64,000 bases of DNA from Clostridia bacterium (GTDB lineage: Bacteria > Bacillota > Clostridia > Oscillospirales > CAG-272). Where the stretch lies: assembly GCA_017463485.1 (NCBI GenBank), contig JAFTPD010000009.1, positions 1-64,000 on the forward strand. Direction: 5' to 3'. A program made the translations under genes and the position numbers. Shown piece by piece: positions 32,125-41,179 of the stretch. Every line of letters begins with the position of its first letter. Position 1 is the first letter of the stretch. Under the pieces are notes generated by a model. That model was not told the DNA's origin and searched no databases. It was given only the letters and a program-made list of their open reading frames with translations.

Positions 32125-32322
32125 ATGACAGTAACTAAACAGTCTATTATCGGTGACGTTCTTGACAACGCTCCCGAAACCGCTCAGTTTTTCTTTGAGA
32201 TAGGCATGCATTGCCTTGGCTGCCCTTCCGCTCGCGGCGAGTCCATTGAGGAGGCTTGTGCCGTTCACGGAACGGATGCGGATGCGCTGGTTGCAAAGAT
32301 CAACGCTTTCCTTGCCGAGTAA
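32125..32322 (+). CDS. DUF1858 domain protein
   Basis: A 65-aa protein, all of it a DUF1858 module: VTKQSIIGDVLDNAPETAQF, then GMHCLGCPSARGESIEEAC with the conserved Cys pair, then AKINAFLAE. The family is often near hybrid-cluster or Fe-S proteins and may bind a metal or redox cofactor; function open. AGGAGG lies 9 nt upstream of the ATG and a consensus promoter precedes it. It opens a five-gene same-strand run. Confidence 0.88.
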   Translation: MTVTKQSIIGDVLDNAPETAQFFFEIGMHCLGCPSARGESIEEACAVHGTDADALVAKINAFLAE

Positions 32323-32409
32323 TAGTTCAAAGAAAGCACACCGCCGCGGCTTTTCGCGCTACCGCGCAGAGAGGTCGCGGCTTGATTTGATTTTGAGGAG
32401 CTTGACTTT

Positions 32410-33129
32410 ATGTCTGTTAAACTATCGCCGCGGCTTATGACCGCGACAAAATACGTGCGTGGCGGTGTAGTTGCCGACGTGGGAACTGACCACGCATACC
32501 TCCCGATTTTTCTTTGCTCGGAAGGATTTCTTCACGGGGACGGTGACGTTCTCGCAATAGCATCCGATATAAACGCAGGACCTGTGGAGCGAGCGAGTCT
32601 GCATATAAGAACGGCGGGGCTGTCGGACAGAATAGTCACCGTGCAAACGAACGGGCTTTCGGGACTTGACAAATATGCGCCTACGGATATCATCATTTTC
32701 GGCATGGGCGGCGAGCTTATCGCGGCAATATTGGAGGCGGCACAGTGGGTACGGCGCGACGGTATTCGTCTCATCCTCCAGCCTATGACTCACGCCGAAA
32801 AGCTTTGCTCGGCACTCGCCACACTCGGATTTGCCATTGTCGGAAATACGTACAGCCAAGAGGGCGACCGACTGTACCGCACGATATGCGCCGACTATGC
32901 ACCTGATTTTGCACAGACGGACTATTCGGATGCGGAGCTTTTGCTCGGACTCGCCGACGGACTTTGCACCGAGCAGTACAAGCTTTATTTGAGCTATGCA
33001 AAAAAGCATCTTACAACGCTGACGGCTCGCCAAGCGGCGAAGGCTGCGTCGGGCGTGAACACTTCCGACGAGGACGGGCTGATAGCCGAGATAAACGAAA
33101 TCATTTTAAAAGGAGAAAGTCAAAAATGA
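32410..33129 (+). CDS. trmK: tRNA (adenine(22)-N1)-methyltransferase
   Basis: A 239-aa class I SAM methyltransferase. VVADVGTDHAYLPIFLC near residue 20 is the SAM motif I of TrmK, and IIFGMGGELIAAILE and RLILQPMTHAEKL are characteristic. TrmK methylates A22 of tRNAs. GAGGAG upstream supports the start. Its TGA overlaps the ATG of the next gene by 4 nt; trmK next to nif3-like is the standard Firmicutes arrangement. Confidence 0.94.
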   Translation: MSVKLSPRLMTATKYVRGGVVADVGTDHAYLPIFLCSEGFLHGDGDVLAIASDINAGPVERASLHIRTAGLSDRIVTVQTNGLSGLDKYAPTDIIIFGMGGELIAAILEAAQWVRRDGIRLILQPMTHAEKLCSALATLGFAIVGNTYSQEGDRLYRTICADYAPDFAQTDYSDAELLLGLADGLCTEQYKLYLSYAKKHLTTLTARQAAKAASGVNTSDEDGLIAEINEIILKGESQK

Positions 33130-33926
33130 CGGATAACGGATACATGAGTGCGAGTCAGCTTTACGCCACGCTGTGCGAACGGATTCCATCCTCCCTCTCT
33201 TGTGATTGGGACAACGACGGTCTTGCCGTCTGTGCTGACGGCAGTAAAAAAATAGGCAGAATACTTCTCGCTCTTGACCCAGACGGCTATGCCGTTGACT
33301 ATGCTGTAAACGGCGGCTACGACTGCCTTATTACGCATCACCCTCTTATCTTTTCGGGACTTAAGGCTGTAAACGAGAGCGACGCCACCGCAAAAAAAGT
33401 GTTGAAGCTTATCGCGGGTGGAGTAACTGCTATGGCTTTCCATACTCGCCTTGACGCGGTGAGCGGAGGAGTCAACGACGTTCTTGCCACCATGCTCGGG
33501 CTTGAAAATGTAGAGGTCTTTGGGCAAAACGGCGAGGAGATCGGCAGAATTGGATATCTTAAAGAGCCTACGACAACCGAGGACTTTGCAATGCTTGTCA
33601 AGGAGCGTCTTGACGCGCCCGTTGTGACCTACGCATCCTGCGGTCACCCCGTACACCGAGTAGCCGTGCTTGGCGGCGGCGGTGCGGGTGACGTACACGC
33701 GGCACAGGCGGCGGGAGCTGACACCTACGTTACGGGTGAATTGAAATATCATCAGCTTTGCGACGCGCCTTATTCGAATATGAATCTGCTTGAGGCGGGA
33801 CATTATTACACCGAATTCCCCGTTCTTGAAAAGCTCAAAAATATGCTTTGCGAGATATACGCAGACTGCGGTAAAACCTTGCCGCAGATAGATATTCTCA
33901 ATGTGACGCAAATCAAAACCAACTAA
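33126..33926 (+). CDS. Nif3-like dinuclear metal centre protein (YqfO/DUF34)
   Basis: A 266-aa protein with SCDWDNDGLAV near residue 25, DCLITHHPLIFSGLK (His metal ligands), MAFHTRLDAVSGGVND and TYVTGELKYHQL, all metal-site motifs of the NIF3 family. It forms hexamers with a dinuclear metal centre; a GTP cyclohydrolase-like or metal-insertion role has been proposed for relatives. Start is the ATGA overlap with trmK; a longer reading upstream lies inside trmK and is rejected. Confidence 0.92.
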   Translation: MTDNGYMSASQLYATLCERIPSSLSCDWDNDGLAVCADGSKKIGRILLALDPDGYAVDYAVNGGYDCLITHHPLIFSGLKAVNESDATAKKVLKLIAGGVTAMAFHTRLDAVSGGVNDVLATMLGLENVEVFGQNGEEIGRIGYLKEPTTTEDFAMLVKERLDAPVVTYASCGHPVHRVAVLGGGGAGDVHAAQAAGADTYVTGELKYHQLCDAPYSNMNLLEAGHYYTEFPVLEKLKNMLCEIYADCGKTLPQIDILNVTQIKTN

Positions 33927-33951
33927 AATTTTTGAAAGAAGGTACATAAAA

Positions 33952-34326
33952 ATGCAAGAAAAGATCTACACCAAAAACGCCCCCGACGCTATCGGCCCTT
34001 ATTCTCAGGCAGTTAAGGTCGGCAATCTCCTTTTCACGTCGGGACAGATCGCTATAAACCCCGCAAGCGGCAACGTGGAGGCGCAGGACATTGAGGGACA
34101 GACTCAGCAAGTCTGCAAAAATCTCGCCGCTGTTCTTGAAGCGGCAGGAACGGGATTTGACAAGGTCGTAAAGACCACCTGCTTCCTCTCCGACATTTCC
34201 ATGTTTGCGACGTTCAATGAAATTTACGGTTCATATTTTACCTCCAAGCCCGCGCGCTCCTGCGTTGAGGTAAGCAAGCTTCCCCGCGGTGTGCTTGTAG
34301 AGGTTGAGGTAATCGCGGAGCTTTGA
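33952..34326 (+). CDS. ridA: RidA reactive imine/enamine deaminase
   Basis: A 124-aa protein of the YjgF/YER057c/UK114 family: IGPYSQAVKVGNLLFTSGQI and the end RSCVEVSKLPRGVLVEVEVIA with the active-site Arg before SCVE. It hydrolyses reactive 2-aminoacrylate-type imines from PLP enzymes. The next gene, 7 nt on, is an aminotransferase, which may be a source of such imines; ilvA is 4 kb further. Confidence 0.95.
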   Translation: MQEKIYTKNAPDAIGPYSQAVKVGNLLFTSGQIAINPASGNVEAQDIEGQTQQVCKNLAAVLEAAGTGFDKVVKTTCFLSDISMFATFNEIYGSYFTSKPARSCVEVSKLPRGVLVEVEVIAEL

Positions 34327-34333
34327 TTTAAAA

Positions 34334-35512
34334 ATGGCTGTTGATTCAAAAAGACTTGACCACTTTCAGACGGGAATTTTTGCCCGAATGACGGAGAAAA
34401 AGACGGAGCTTGAGCGTGCGGGGCGGACGGTGCATTCGCTGTACGTCGGAACTCCCGATTTTCCCGTAAGTCAGCACGTTATTGATGCTTTGTGTCAGTC
34501 GGCGCAAGACCCCGAGGCGTGGAAATACACGCTCGTGGACTCCGACGAGCTGCTTGATGCGGTGATAGATTACTACCGTCGCCGCTACGGTGTCGCGATA
34601 GAGCGGGATATGATAACCGCAGTGCACGGCACACAGGAGGGCTGCGGACATATCGGTATGGCTCTTTGCAACAAGGGCGACGTGGTACTGCTTCCCAATC
34701 CCGGCTACCCCGTTTTCGAGGCAGGCGCATATTTCGGCGAGGCGGACATACACTACTATCCTCTTACGAAGGAAACGGATTTTCTGCCACGCATGGCGGA
34801 TATTCCGACGGATATTTTGAAGCGCACGAAATTCATTATCCTCTCCTACCCCTCAAATCCCACGGGGGCGCTTGCTACGCGTGAGATGTACGAGGAGGTC
34901 ATAAGCTACGCGCGCGAGTACGGCTTTATCGTCATACACGACAACGCATATTCGGATATCGTGCACGACGGAAACAAGTGCGGCTCTTTCCTGTCACTTG
35001 AAGGTGCTGTGGATGTCGGAATGGAATTCTTTTCGCTTTCCAAGTCCTTTAACGTCACGGGCGCGCGCATATCCTTTGCAATTGGACGTCGGGATATTAT
35101 CGCCGCTATCAAAAAGCTTCGCTCGCAGATAGATTTCGGTATGTTCCTCCCCGTGCAAAAGGCGGCTATCGCAGCTATGCAGACGCCGCGCGAGGTGATC
35201 GAAGCACAGGGTGCGGAATATCAGTGCAGGCGCGACGCGCTTTGCGGTGGACTCCGTTCTATCGGCTGGAACGTACCCGACTCCAAGGGTACTATGTTTG
35301 TGTGGGCGCCTATCCCCGACGGATATTCCTCCACCGAGGAATTCTGGGAGGCTCTCGTTGACCGCGCGGGCGTGCTTTGCACCCCCGGCACGGCTTTCGG
35401 CTCTTTGGGCGAGGGCTACGTGCGCTTTGCGCTCACCCGTCCCGTTAAGGATATTCAAAAAATCGTGGACGCTATTGACAAAAGCGGTGTCATAAAGCAT
35501 AAAAAGCCGTAA
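34334..35512 (+). CDS. Class I/II aminotransferase (aspartate/LL-diaminopimelate type)
   Basis: A 392-aa fold-type I PLP enzyme. K237 in FFSLSKSFNVTGARISFAIG is the Schiff-base lysine; HDNAYSDIVHDG and ILSYPSNPTGALA carry the usual Tyr and Asn; the C-terminal Arg is in GYVRFALTRP. It resembles the MalY/AspC/LL-diaminopimelate aminotransferase group; the exact substrate cannot be told. Overlap with ridA suggests RidA removes its side-products. GGAG 14 nt upstream is a weak ribosome site, so translation may be coupled to ridA. Confidence 0.88.
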   Translation: MAVDSKRLDHFQTGIFARMTEKKTELERAGRTVHSLYVGTPDFPVSQHVIDALCQSAQDPEAWKYTLVDSDELLDAVIDYYRRRYGVAIERDMITAVHGTQEGCGHIGMALCNKGDVVLLPNPGYPVFEAGAYFGEADIHYYPLTKETDFLPRMADIPTDILKRTKFIILSYPSNPTGALATREMYEEVISYAREYGFIVIHDNAYSDIVHDGNKCGSFLSLEGAVDVGMEFFSLSKSFNVTGARISFAIGRRDIIAAIKKLRSQIDFGMFLPVQKAAIAAMQTPREVIEAQGAEYQCRRDALCGGLRSIGWNVPDSKGTMFVWAPIPDGYSSTEEFWEALVDRAGVLCTPGTAFGSLGEGYVRFALTRPVKDIQKIVDAIDKSGVIKHKKP

Positions 35513-35568
35513 ACTTACGGCTTGGATATGTAAAAAATCATAAAGTTGTAAAAATTTAAAAATTCCTC

Positions 35569-35597
35569 TTGATATGAGGGAAAAAATGTGTTATAAT
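35569..35597 (+). promoter_or_regulatory. pgk-tpiA-rbfA promoter
   Basis: TTGATA (35569-35574), 17 nt, TATAAT (35592-35597). Confidence 0.8.
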
Positions 35598-35647
35598 ATC
35601 GGGTGGTAAAAAATAAACAAAAATATTTGTGAAAGGTGGATTTTATC

Positions 35648-36961
35648 ATGACCTACAACAAGAAAACAATCGAAGATGTTGACGTTGCCGGTAAGCGTGT
35701 GCTTGTCCGTTGCGATTTCAACGTACCACTCAAGGACGGTGTTATCACCTCTACCAAGAGAATCGTTGCCGCTCTTCCCACCATCCAGTACCTTAAGGAT
35801 CAGGGCGCTATGGTTATCCTCTGCTCCCACATGGGCAAGCCCCACAACGTGTTTGACAAGGAGCTGAAGCTGGATAAGAAGGAGATCGCAAAGATCGAAA
35901 AGCTCCCCGAAAACGAGCGCGAGGCTGCTACCGCCGCTATGCTTGAAAAGGCAAAGGGCGACGTCAAGAAGTTCTCCCTGCAGGTTGTTGCTGATAAGCT
36001 CAACGAGCTGCTCGGCGGCGGCGTTGTATTCGCAAACGACACCGTTGGCGAGGACGCGCAGGCAAAGGTTGCCGCTATGAAGCCCGGCGATATCGTTCTG
36101 CTTCAGAACACCCGCTTCACCAAGGCAGAAACCAAGAACGATCCCGAATTTTCCAAGAAGCTCGGCGCTCTTGCTGAGGTATTTGTAAACGACGCTTTCG
36201 GTGCGGCTCACAGAGCTCACGCATCTACCGCAGGCGTTGCACAGCACGCAGGTCTGCCCGCAGTTTGCGGCTATCTCATTCAGAAAGAGATCTCCGTTAT
36301 GGGTAAGGCTCTTTCCAACCCCGAGCGTCCCTTCGTGGCTATCCTTGGCGGTGCTAAGGTTTCGGACAAGCTCAACGTTATCGACAACCTGCTTTCTAAG
36401 GTTGACACGCTTATTATCGGCGGCGGTATGGCTTACACCTTCCAGGCTGCTAAGGGCTACGGCGTAGGTACTTCCCTGCTCGACTCTGAAAAGATCGACT
36501 ACTGCAAGGAAATGATGGCAAAGGCTGAGGCTAACGGCGTAAAGCTCCTCCTTCCCATCGACACCACCATTACCAAGGATTTCCCAGATCCTATCGACGC
36601 TCCTATCGAAACCACTGTTGTTGCAGCTGATGCTATCCCTGCTGACATGATGGGTCTTGATATCGGCACTAAGACCATGGAGCTTTACGCTGACGCTGTA
36701 AAGAACGCAAAGACGGTCGTTTGGAACGGTCCTATGGGCGTATTCGAGAACCCCATTCTTGCAAAGGGTACTATCTCGGTTGCGAAGGCTCTTGCTGAGT
36801 CGGATTGCATCTCTATCGTTGGCGGTGGCGACTCTGCGGCGGCTTGCGAGCAGCTCGGCTTTGCTGACAGGATCACTCACATCTCCACAGGCGGCGGCGC
36901 TTCCCTTGAGTTCCTTGAGGGTCGTGAGCTTCCCGGCATTTCCTGCCTGATGGACAAATAA
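35648..36961 (+). CDS. pgk: Phosphoglycerate kinase
   Basis: A 437-aa enzyme making ATP and 3-phosphoglycerate from 1,3-bisphosphoglycerate. [21 protein letters not shown] and the C-terminal [14 protein letters not shown] and [16 protein letters not shown] are canonical. It is longer than the usual about 395 aa because of an insert of about 40 residues after SHMGKP (residues 67-107, [17 protein letters not shown] part), a feature of some Clostridial enzymes. ATG chosen over a GTG four codons earlier for its spacing from AAAGGTGG. Followed at 85 nt by tpiA. Confidence 0.95.
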   Translation: MTYNKKTIEDVDVAGKRVLVRCDFNVPLKDGVITSTKRIVAALPTIQYLKDQGAMVILCSHMGKPHNVFDKELKLDKKEIAKIEKLPENEREAATAAMLEKAKGDVKKFSLQVVADKLNELLGGGVVFANDTVGEDAQAKVAAMKPGDIVLLQNTRFTKAETKNDPEFSKKLGALAEVFVNDAFGAAHRAHASTAGVAQHAGLPAVCGYLIQKEISVMGKALSNPERPFVAILGGAKVSDKLNVIDNLLSKVDTLIIGGGMAYTFQAAKGYGVGTSLLDSEKIDYCKEMMAKAEANGVKLLLPIDTTITKDFPDPIDAPIETTVVAADAIPADMMGLDIGTKTMELYADAVKNAKTVVWNGPMGVFENPILAKGTISVAKALAESDCISIVGGGDSAAACEQLGFADRITHISTGGGASLEFLEGRELPGISCLMDK

Positions 36962-37046
36962 TAATTCACGGTGAAAATTTTGCACAGGGCGATACCGCCC
37001 TGTGCAAGAAACTGTATAATACTTATTTCGAAAGGAAATCATTATT

Positions 37047-37814
37047 ATGAACAACGCAAAAAGAAGAACTGTTATCGCGGGCAACTGGAAGATGAACTTC
37101 ACCCCCGCTGAGGCAACTGCTTTCATCAACGAGATCAAGCCCATGGTTGCAGGAAAAGACAACTGCGACATTATTTTCTGCGCTCCCTACGTTACCATTG
37201 CGGCGGCTCAGGCTGCGGCTGAAGGCTCTAACATCAAGATCGGTGCGGAGAACGTTCACTTTGCAGAGAGCGGCGCGTACACCGGCGAGGTTTCCGCAAA
37301 GATGCTCACCGCTTGCGGCGTTGAGTACGTTATTATCGGTCACTCCGAGCGCCGTCAGTACTTCGGTGAGACCGACGAAACCGTTAACAAGCGCACTCTT
37401 GCAGCACTTGCTGCAGGCATGAAGGTTATTCTCTGCCTCGGTGAGGTTAAGGAGCAGCGTCTTGCAGGTATCACCCGTGAGATCGTTTCCATGCAGACCA
37501 AGCTCGACCTTGCAGGCGTCAGTGCTGAGGATATGAAGAATATCATTATCGCTTACGAGCCTGTATGGGCTATCGGTACGGGTCTTACCGCTACTCCCGA
37601 GCAGGCGGAGGAAACCTGCGGACAGATCCGCGAGGTGCTCGTTGAGCTTTACGGCAAGGACGTTGCAGAAGCTACTACTATTCAGTACGGCGGCTCTATG
37701 AACGACAAGAATGCCGCAGAGCTTCTCTCCAAGCCCAACGTTGACGGCGGTCTTATCGGCGGTGCATCTCTGGTTGCTTCCAAGTTTACCGCTATCGTTG
37801 ACGCGGCACAGTAA
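37047..37814 (+). CDS. tpiA: Triosephosphate isomerase
   Basis: A 255-aa TIM barrel. N- and K-site GNWKMNFT near residue 11, His in VIIGHSERRQYFGE, catalytic Glu in YEPVWAIGTG and the phosphate loop IQYGGSMNDKN are all present. It interconverts dihydroxyacetone phosphate and glyceraldehyde 3-phosphate. Second gene of a pgk-tpiA-rbfA operon, with AAAGGAA upstream. Confidence 0.97.
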   Translation: MNNAKRRTVIAGNWKMNFTPAEATAFINEIKPMVAGKDNCDIIFCAPYVTIAAAQAAAEGSNIKIGAENVHFAESGAYTGEVSAKMLTACGVEYVIIGHSERRQYFGETDETVNKRTLAALAAGMKVILCLGEVKEQRLAGITREIVSMQTKLDLAGVSAEDMKNIIIAYEPVWAIGTGLTATPEQAEETCGQIREVLVELYGKDVAEATTIQYGGSMNDKNAAELLSKPNVDGGLIGGASLVASKFTAIVDAAQ

Positions 37815-37837
37815 TTTTAAAAATTCAAGAGGAATTT

Positions 37838-38215
37838 ATGGCAAAATACAGGCAGGACAGAATAAACGAGGAAATGTTCCGCGAGGCGGCACAGATCATT
37901 CGCACGGTCAAGGACCCTCGCGTCAGCGGCGCTTTTGTGAGCGTTACGGGCGTTGAGGTCACCCCCGACCTCAAATATGCGAAGATCTACTACTCCGCCC
38001 TTCAGGGGGACAAAAAAGAGGTAAAAAAGGGACTCGCGGCGGCAAGCGGATATATCCGCGGTCAGCTTGCTAAAAACCTTAACCTCCGCGTAACTCCCGA
38101 GCTTACGTTCTGCGAGGATACCTCTATCGCCTACGGCGCAAAGATCGAAAAGATCATCAGCGGCTTTACGTATTATACAGACGAGTCCGAGGACAGCACC
38201 GACAGCGAGCAATAA
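37838..38215 (+). CDS. rbfA: Ribosome-binding factor A
   Basis: A 125-aa KH-type protein: YRQDRINEEMFREAAQIIRT, DLKYAKIYYSALQG and GYIRGQLAKNLNLRVTPELTF in the normal order, with an acidic Ser-rich tail. It helps late 30S maturation. It starts 23 nt after tpiA with GAGG as ribosome site, and its stop is followed by a very strong terminator. Confidence 0.95.
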   Translation: MAKYRQDRINEEMFREAAQIIRTVKDPRVSGAFVSVTGVEVTPDLKYAKIYYSALQGDKKEVKKGLAAASGYIRGQLAKNLNLRVTPELTFCEDTSIAYGAKIEKIISGFTYYTDESEDSTDSEQ

Positions 38216-38230
38216 TTTATTCAACGAACT

Positions 38231-38269
38231 AAAAAACGCGCCGTGAAAAAATTTCACGGCGCGTTTTTT
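38231..38269. terminator. Bidirectional terminator between rbfA and rmuC
   Basis: AAAAAACGCGCCGTGAAA and its complement form an 18-bp stem with a short AAA loop, ending in a T run on both strands. The genes on either side converge. Confidence 0.93.
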
Positions 38270-38271
38270 TA

Positions 38272-39777
38272 TTATTCGTCAGCCACGTTGTCGATAAGAT
38301 TTTGCGAGTCCTCGGCGGTCATTTCTGCGGACACGGCGCGGAGCTTACGGTTGATGGCTCTTGTGCGCGTTCCGACCAGCTTTTCAAGCTCGTCGCCCGT
38401 CTGAATGATACGCTTTTGCGCCGCTTCGAGGGCATCGCCAAATTTAGTGAACTCGGTCTTGACCGCGCCAAGCACCTGCCATACCTCGTCCGAATGCTTT
38501 TGAATTGCAAGAGTTTTGAAGCCCATACGCAAGCTGTTGAGCAGTGCCGAGAAGGTGGTAGGTCCTGCCACGCTTATCTGGTAGGTGCGCTGAAGCTCGT
38601 CCACGAGTCCGCGGCGCACGACCTCGGAATAAAGTCCCTCAAACGGCAAAAACATTATACCGAAATTGGTGGTGTTGGGCGGATCGATATATTTGTCGTG
38701 GATATCCTTCGCGCATCCCTTAATGCGCTGTTCAAGCGCGTTGCTCGCCGCCTTTATCTGCTCGGGATCGCCCGTGTCGTAGGCGTCCAGCAGATTGTGG
38801 TAAGTATCTGCGGGGAATTTGGAGTCGATAGGCAGATAAACGTGACCGTCATCAGCACCGGGCAGCTTGATTGCAAACTCTACCCTATTCTGCGAGCCAA
38901 GCTTTGTAACTACGTTTTCGTCGTACTGATCGGGCGTCAGCATTTCCTGCATTATAGCACCAAGGGCAAGCTCGCCCATAATTCCGCGCGTCTTTACGTT
39001 GGACAGCACCTTTTTGAGGTCGCCCACGTTACCAGCCAGCGTCTTCATTTCGCCAAGTCCCTGATAGACCTCGCCGAGTCTGTCATTGACCATCTTGAAG
39101 GACTGCGAGATGCGGTCGTTCAAGGTCTTTTGCAGCTTTTCGTCGACCGTTTCCCTCATCTTGTCAAGCTGCTTTGCGTTATCCGTTTGGAGCTGAACAA
39201 GCTTGGTTTCCATAGTTTCTCTAATGGCATCAAGGGTTTTCGTGTTCTGCTCGCGAATAGCGTCGAACTGCTTTTCAAGCTTTGTAAGGCTTTCGGTGAG
39301 GTTTTTATTTATCGTGCCAAGCTGCTCGGACATCAGCTTTTGCTGTGACTCATTGAGCTTATCCTGCGCGTCGGACAACTGCTTATTGGTTTCGGAAACC
39401 GACGTGCGGAGATTTTTGATGCTCTCGTCCAAGGTGCGCTTGAAGTCGTCCATTTTTTCCTCGACCGCGCGCTTAAGCTCGATCTGTCTTGCGGTCATAT
39501 TATCCACAAGCTCGGCTATGCGCTTATCCTGACGGTCAAACGCCTGATTTATGGACGTATTGATGCTCTGTCCGAGCTGACCGACGGAGTTCTGCACCAA
39601 GGTAACGTTGGAATTCTGGGATGCGCGTATTTCGTTCTGAAGCTCGCGACGCAGAGCGTCAAGGTCGCCGCCCACAGATGCGCCTCCCGCATTTTTCTTT
39701 TGTCCCACAATGAGAATTACGAGTAAAACTATCGCAACGACGATACCGCCGAAGCAAAGCCAAATAGGAAGATCCAT
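38272..39777 (-). CDS. rmuC: DNA recombination protein RmuC
   Basis: A 501-aa protein with an N-terminal membrane helix (LCFGGIVVAIVLLVILIVG), a long coiled coil from about 45 to 250 and a RmuC nuclease-like domain: IMGELALGAIMQEML, VYLPIDSKFPADTYH and FLPFEGLYSEVVRRGLV. It limits inversions of short repeats, by unclear means. It begins 3 nt after ilvA, so the two are co-transcribed. Confidence 0.93.
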   Translation of the reverse strand: MDLPIWLCFGGIVVAIVLLVILIVGQKKNAGGASVGGDLDALRRELQNEIRASQNSNVTLVQNSVGQLGQSINTSINQAFDRQDKRIAELVDNMTARQIELKRAVEEKMDDFKRTLDESIKNLRTSVSETNKQLSDAQDKLNESQQKLMSEQLGTINKNLTESLTKLEKQFDAIREQNTKTLDAIRETMETKLVQLQTDNAKQLDKMRETVDEKLQKTLNDRISQSFKMVNDRLGEVYQGLGEMKTLAGNVGDLKKVLSNVKTRGIMGELALGAIMQEMLTPDQYDENVVTKLGSQNRVEFAIKLPGADDGHVYLPIDSKFPADTYHNLLDAYDTGDPEQIKAASNALEQRIKGCAKDIHDKYIDPPNTTNFGIMFLPFEGLYSEVVRRGLVDELQRTYQISVAGPTTFSALLNSLRMGFKTLAIQKHSDEVWQVLGAVKTEFTKFGDALEAAQKRIIQTGDELEKLVGTRTRAINRKLRAVSAEMTAEDSQNLIDNVADE

Positions 39778-39780
39778 AAA

Positions 39781-40974
39781 TTACTCCAATTTAAAGCCTG
39801 CCGCCGCCAGTGCGGAGGTTATTTCGTGAATATGCTCGTAGTTTCGGGTCTCAAGCTCGATACGCAAGAAGCAGCCGTTGATATCCGACGCCTCGCTTGC
39901 ACGCTCGTGATGTACGGAGATAACGTTTCCGCCGAGGGATGCGATTATCTTCGAAACCTTCTGAAGCTGACCCGGCTTATCCATAAGCTCAATGCAGAAT
40001 GCGCAGGAGCGTCCCGTCTTATAAAGACCGCGCTGAATTACGCGGGACAGAATGGTAACGTCGATATTACCACCCGACACAACGCAAACAACTCGCTTGC
40101 CCGCAACGGGAATTTTATTAAACATGACAGCCGCGACGGACACAGCGCCGGCACCCTCGGCAATCATTTTATGCTGTTCAACAAGGGCAAGGATAGCAGA
40201 GCAGATCTCGTCCTCGGTAACGGTAACAAGTCCGTCAACGTACTCGTTTACCATTTGGAAGGTGTTCTCTCCCGGCTCTTTGACGGCGATACCGTCGGCA
40301 ATGGTGGACACCTGAGAAAGGCGTTCAATCTTGCCGTCGCTGACCGACTGCACCATGCTTGCCGCTCCCGCTGCCTGCACGCCGTAGACCTTACAGGAGG
40401 GACGAAGCTTCTTTACCGCGCATGCAATTCCCGAAATGAGTCCGCCGCCGCCAACGGGTACGACCACCGCGTCAACGTTGTCAAGCTCCTCCAAAATTTC
40501 AAGTCCGATAGTTCCCTGTCCCGCGATAACAAGCTCGTCGTCGAAGGGATGCACGAGCGTATATCCGCACTCATCGCGAAGCTCCAGCGCACGGCGGTAG
40601 GCGTCGTCGTAAACGCCTTCAACCATACAAACCTCCGCGCCGTAGCCCTTGGTTGCCTCTACCTTGGAAATAGGCGCGCCGTCGGGCAGACAGATAACGG
40701 ATTTAATGCCGTATTTGGTTGCGGCAAGAGCCACACCCTGCGCGTGGTTGCCCGCAGAGCAAGCGATAACGCCGCGCTTTTTCTCCTCGTCGGAAAGCTG
40801 TGAGATCTTATATCCCGAGCCGCGCACCTTGAACGAGCCCGTGACCTGCAGGTTTTCGGGCTTGAGGTACAGCTCGCAATCAGGATTTATCTTGGGGGAC
40901 GGGATAAGATTTGTTGGTCTTATAACATCCTTGAGTACGTATGATGCGTGATAGATCTGATCCAATGATACCAT
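39781..40974 (-). CDS. ilvA: Threonine ammonia-lyase with C-terminal ACT domain
   Basis: A 397-aa fold-type II PLP enzyme. K49 in TGSFKVRGSGYKI binds PLP; the glycine loop is VVPVGGGGLISGIA. Residues about 325-397 form one ACT domain (FCIELMDKPGQLQKVSKIIAS), as in TdcB-like/long IlvA enzymes of Gram-positive bacteria. It makes 2-oxobutyrate and ammonia, the entry step to isoleucine; ACT suggests amino-acid feedback. Own promoter. It releases the 2-aminocrotonate imine that RidA handles. Confidence 0.93.
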   Translation of the reverse strand: MVSLDQIYHASYVLKDVIRPTNLIPSPKINPDCELYLKPENLQVTGSFKVRGSGYKISQLSDEEKKRGVIACSAGNHAQGVALAATKYGIKSVICLPDGAPISKVEATKGYGAEVCMVEGVYDDAYRRALELRDECGYTLVHPFDDELVIAGQGTIGLEILEELDNVDAVVVPVGGGGLISGIACAVKKLRPSCKVYGVQAAGAASMVQSVSDGKIERLSQVSTIADGIAVKEPGENTFQMVNEYVDGLVTVTEDEICSAILALVEQHKMIAEGAGAVSVAAVMFNKIPVAGKRVVCVVSGGNIDVTILSRVIQRGLYKTGRSCAFCIELMDKPGQLQKVSKIIASLGGNVISVHHERASEASDINGCFLRIELETRNYEHIHEITSALAAAGFKLE

Positions 40975-41027
40975 ATATTTTTCCTTTCAAACGGGCAAAC
41001 TGCCGAAATTACTTAATAATATTATTT

Positions 41028-41056
41028 ATTATAAAGCTATCACGCCGATTTGTCAA
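41028..41056 (-). promoter_or_regulatory. ilvA-rmuC promoter
   Basis: TTGACA (41051-41056), 17 nt, TATAAT (41028-41033). Confidence 0.85.
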
Positions 41057-41116
41057 GTCAAAATATGTAAAATCCCGCACTTTGGCACGTTAAATCGATA
41101 AAATCGCGCCACGGAC

Positions 41117-41145
41117 TTGACTTTCTGAGCGCTGAGTGATAAAAT
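41117..41145 (+). promoter_or_regulatory. Promoter of HAD phosphatase gene
   Basis: TTGACT (41117-41122), 17 nt, TAAAAT (41140-41145); divergent from ilvA. Confidence 0.7.
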
Positions 41146-41179
41146 ATCGGTAAACACTCAACAATAGAAAGGCTTTTCA

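Noticed and set aside
35591..37171. 526-codon minus-strand ORF
   Set aside because: Antisense to pgk, which has all canonical motifs; lack of ribosome site.
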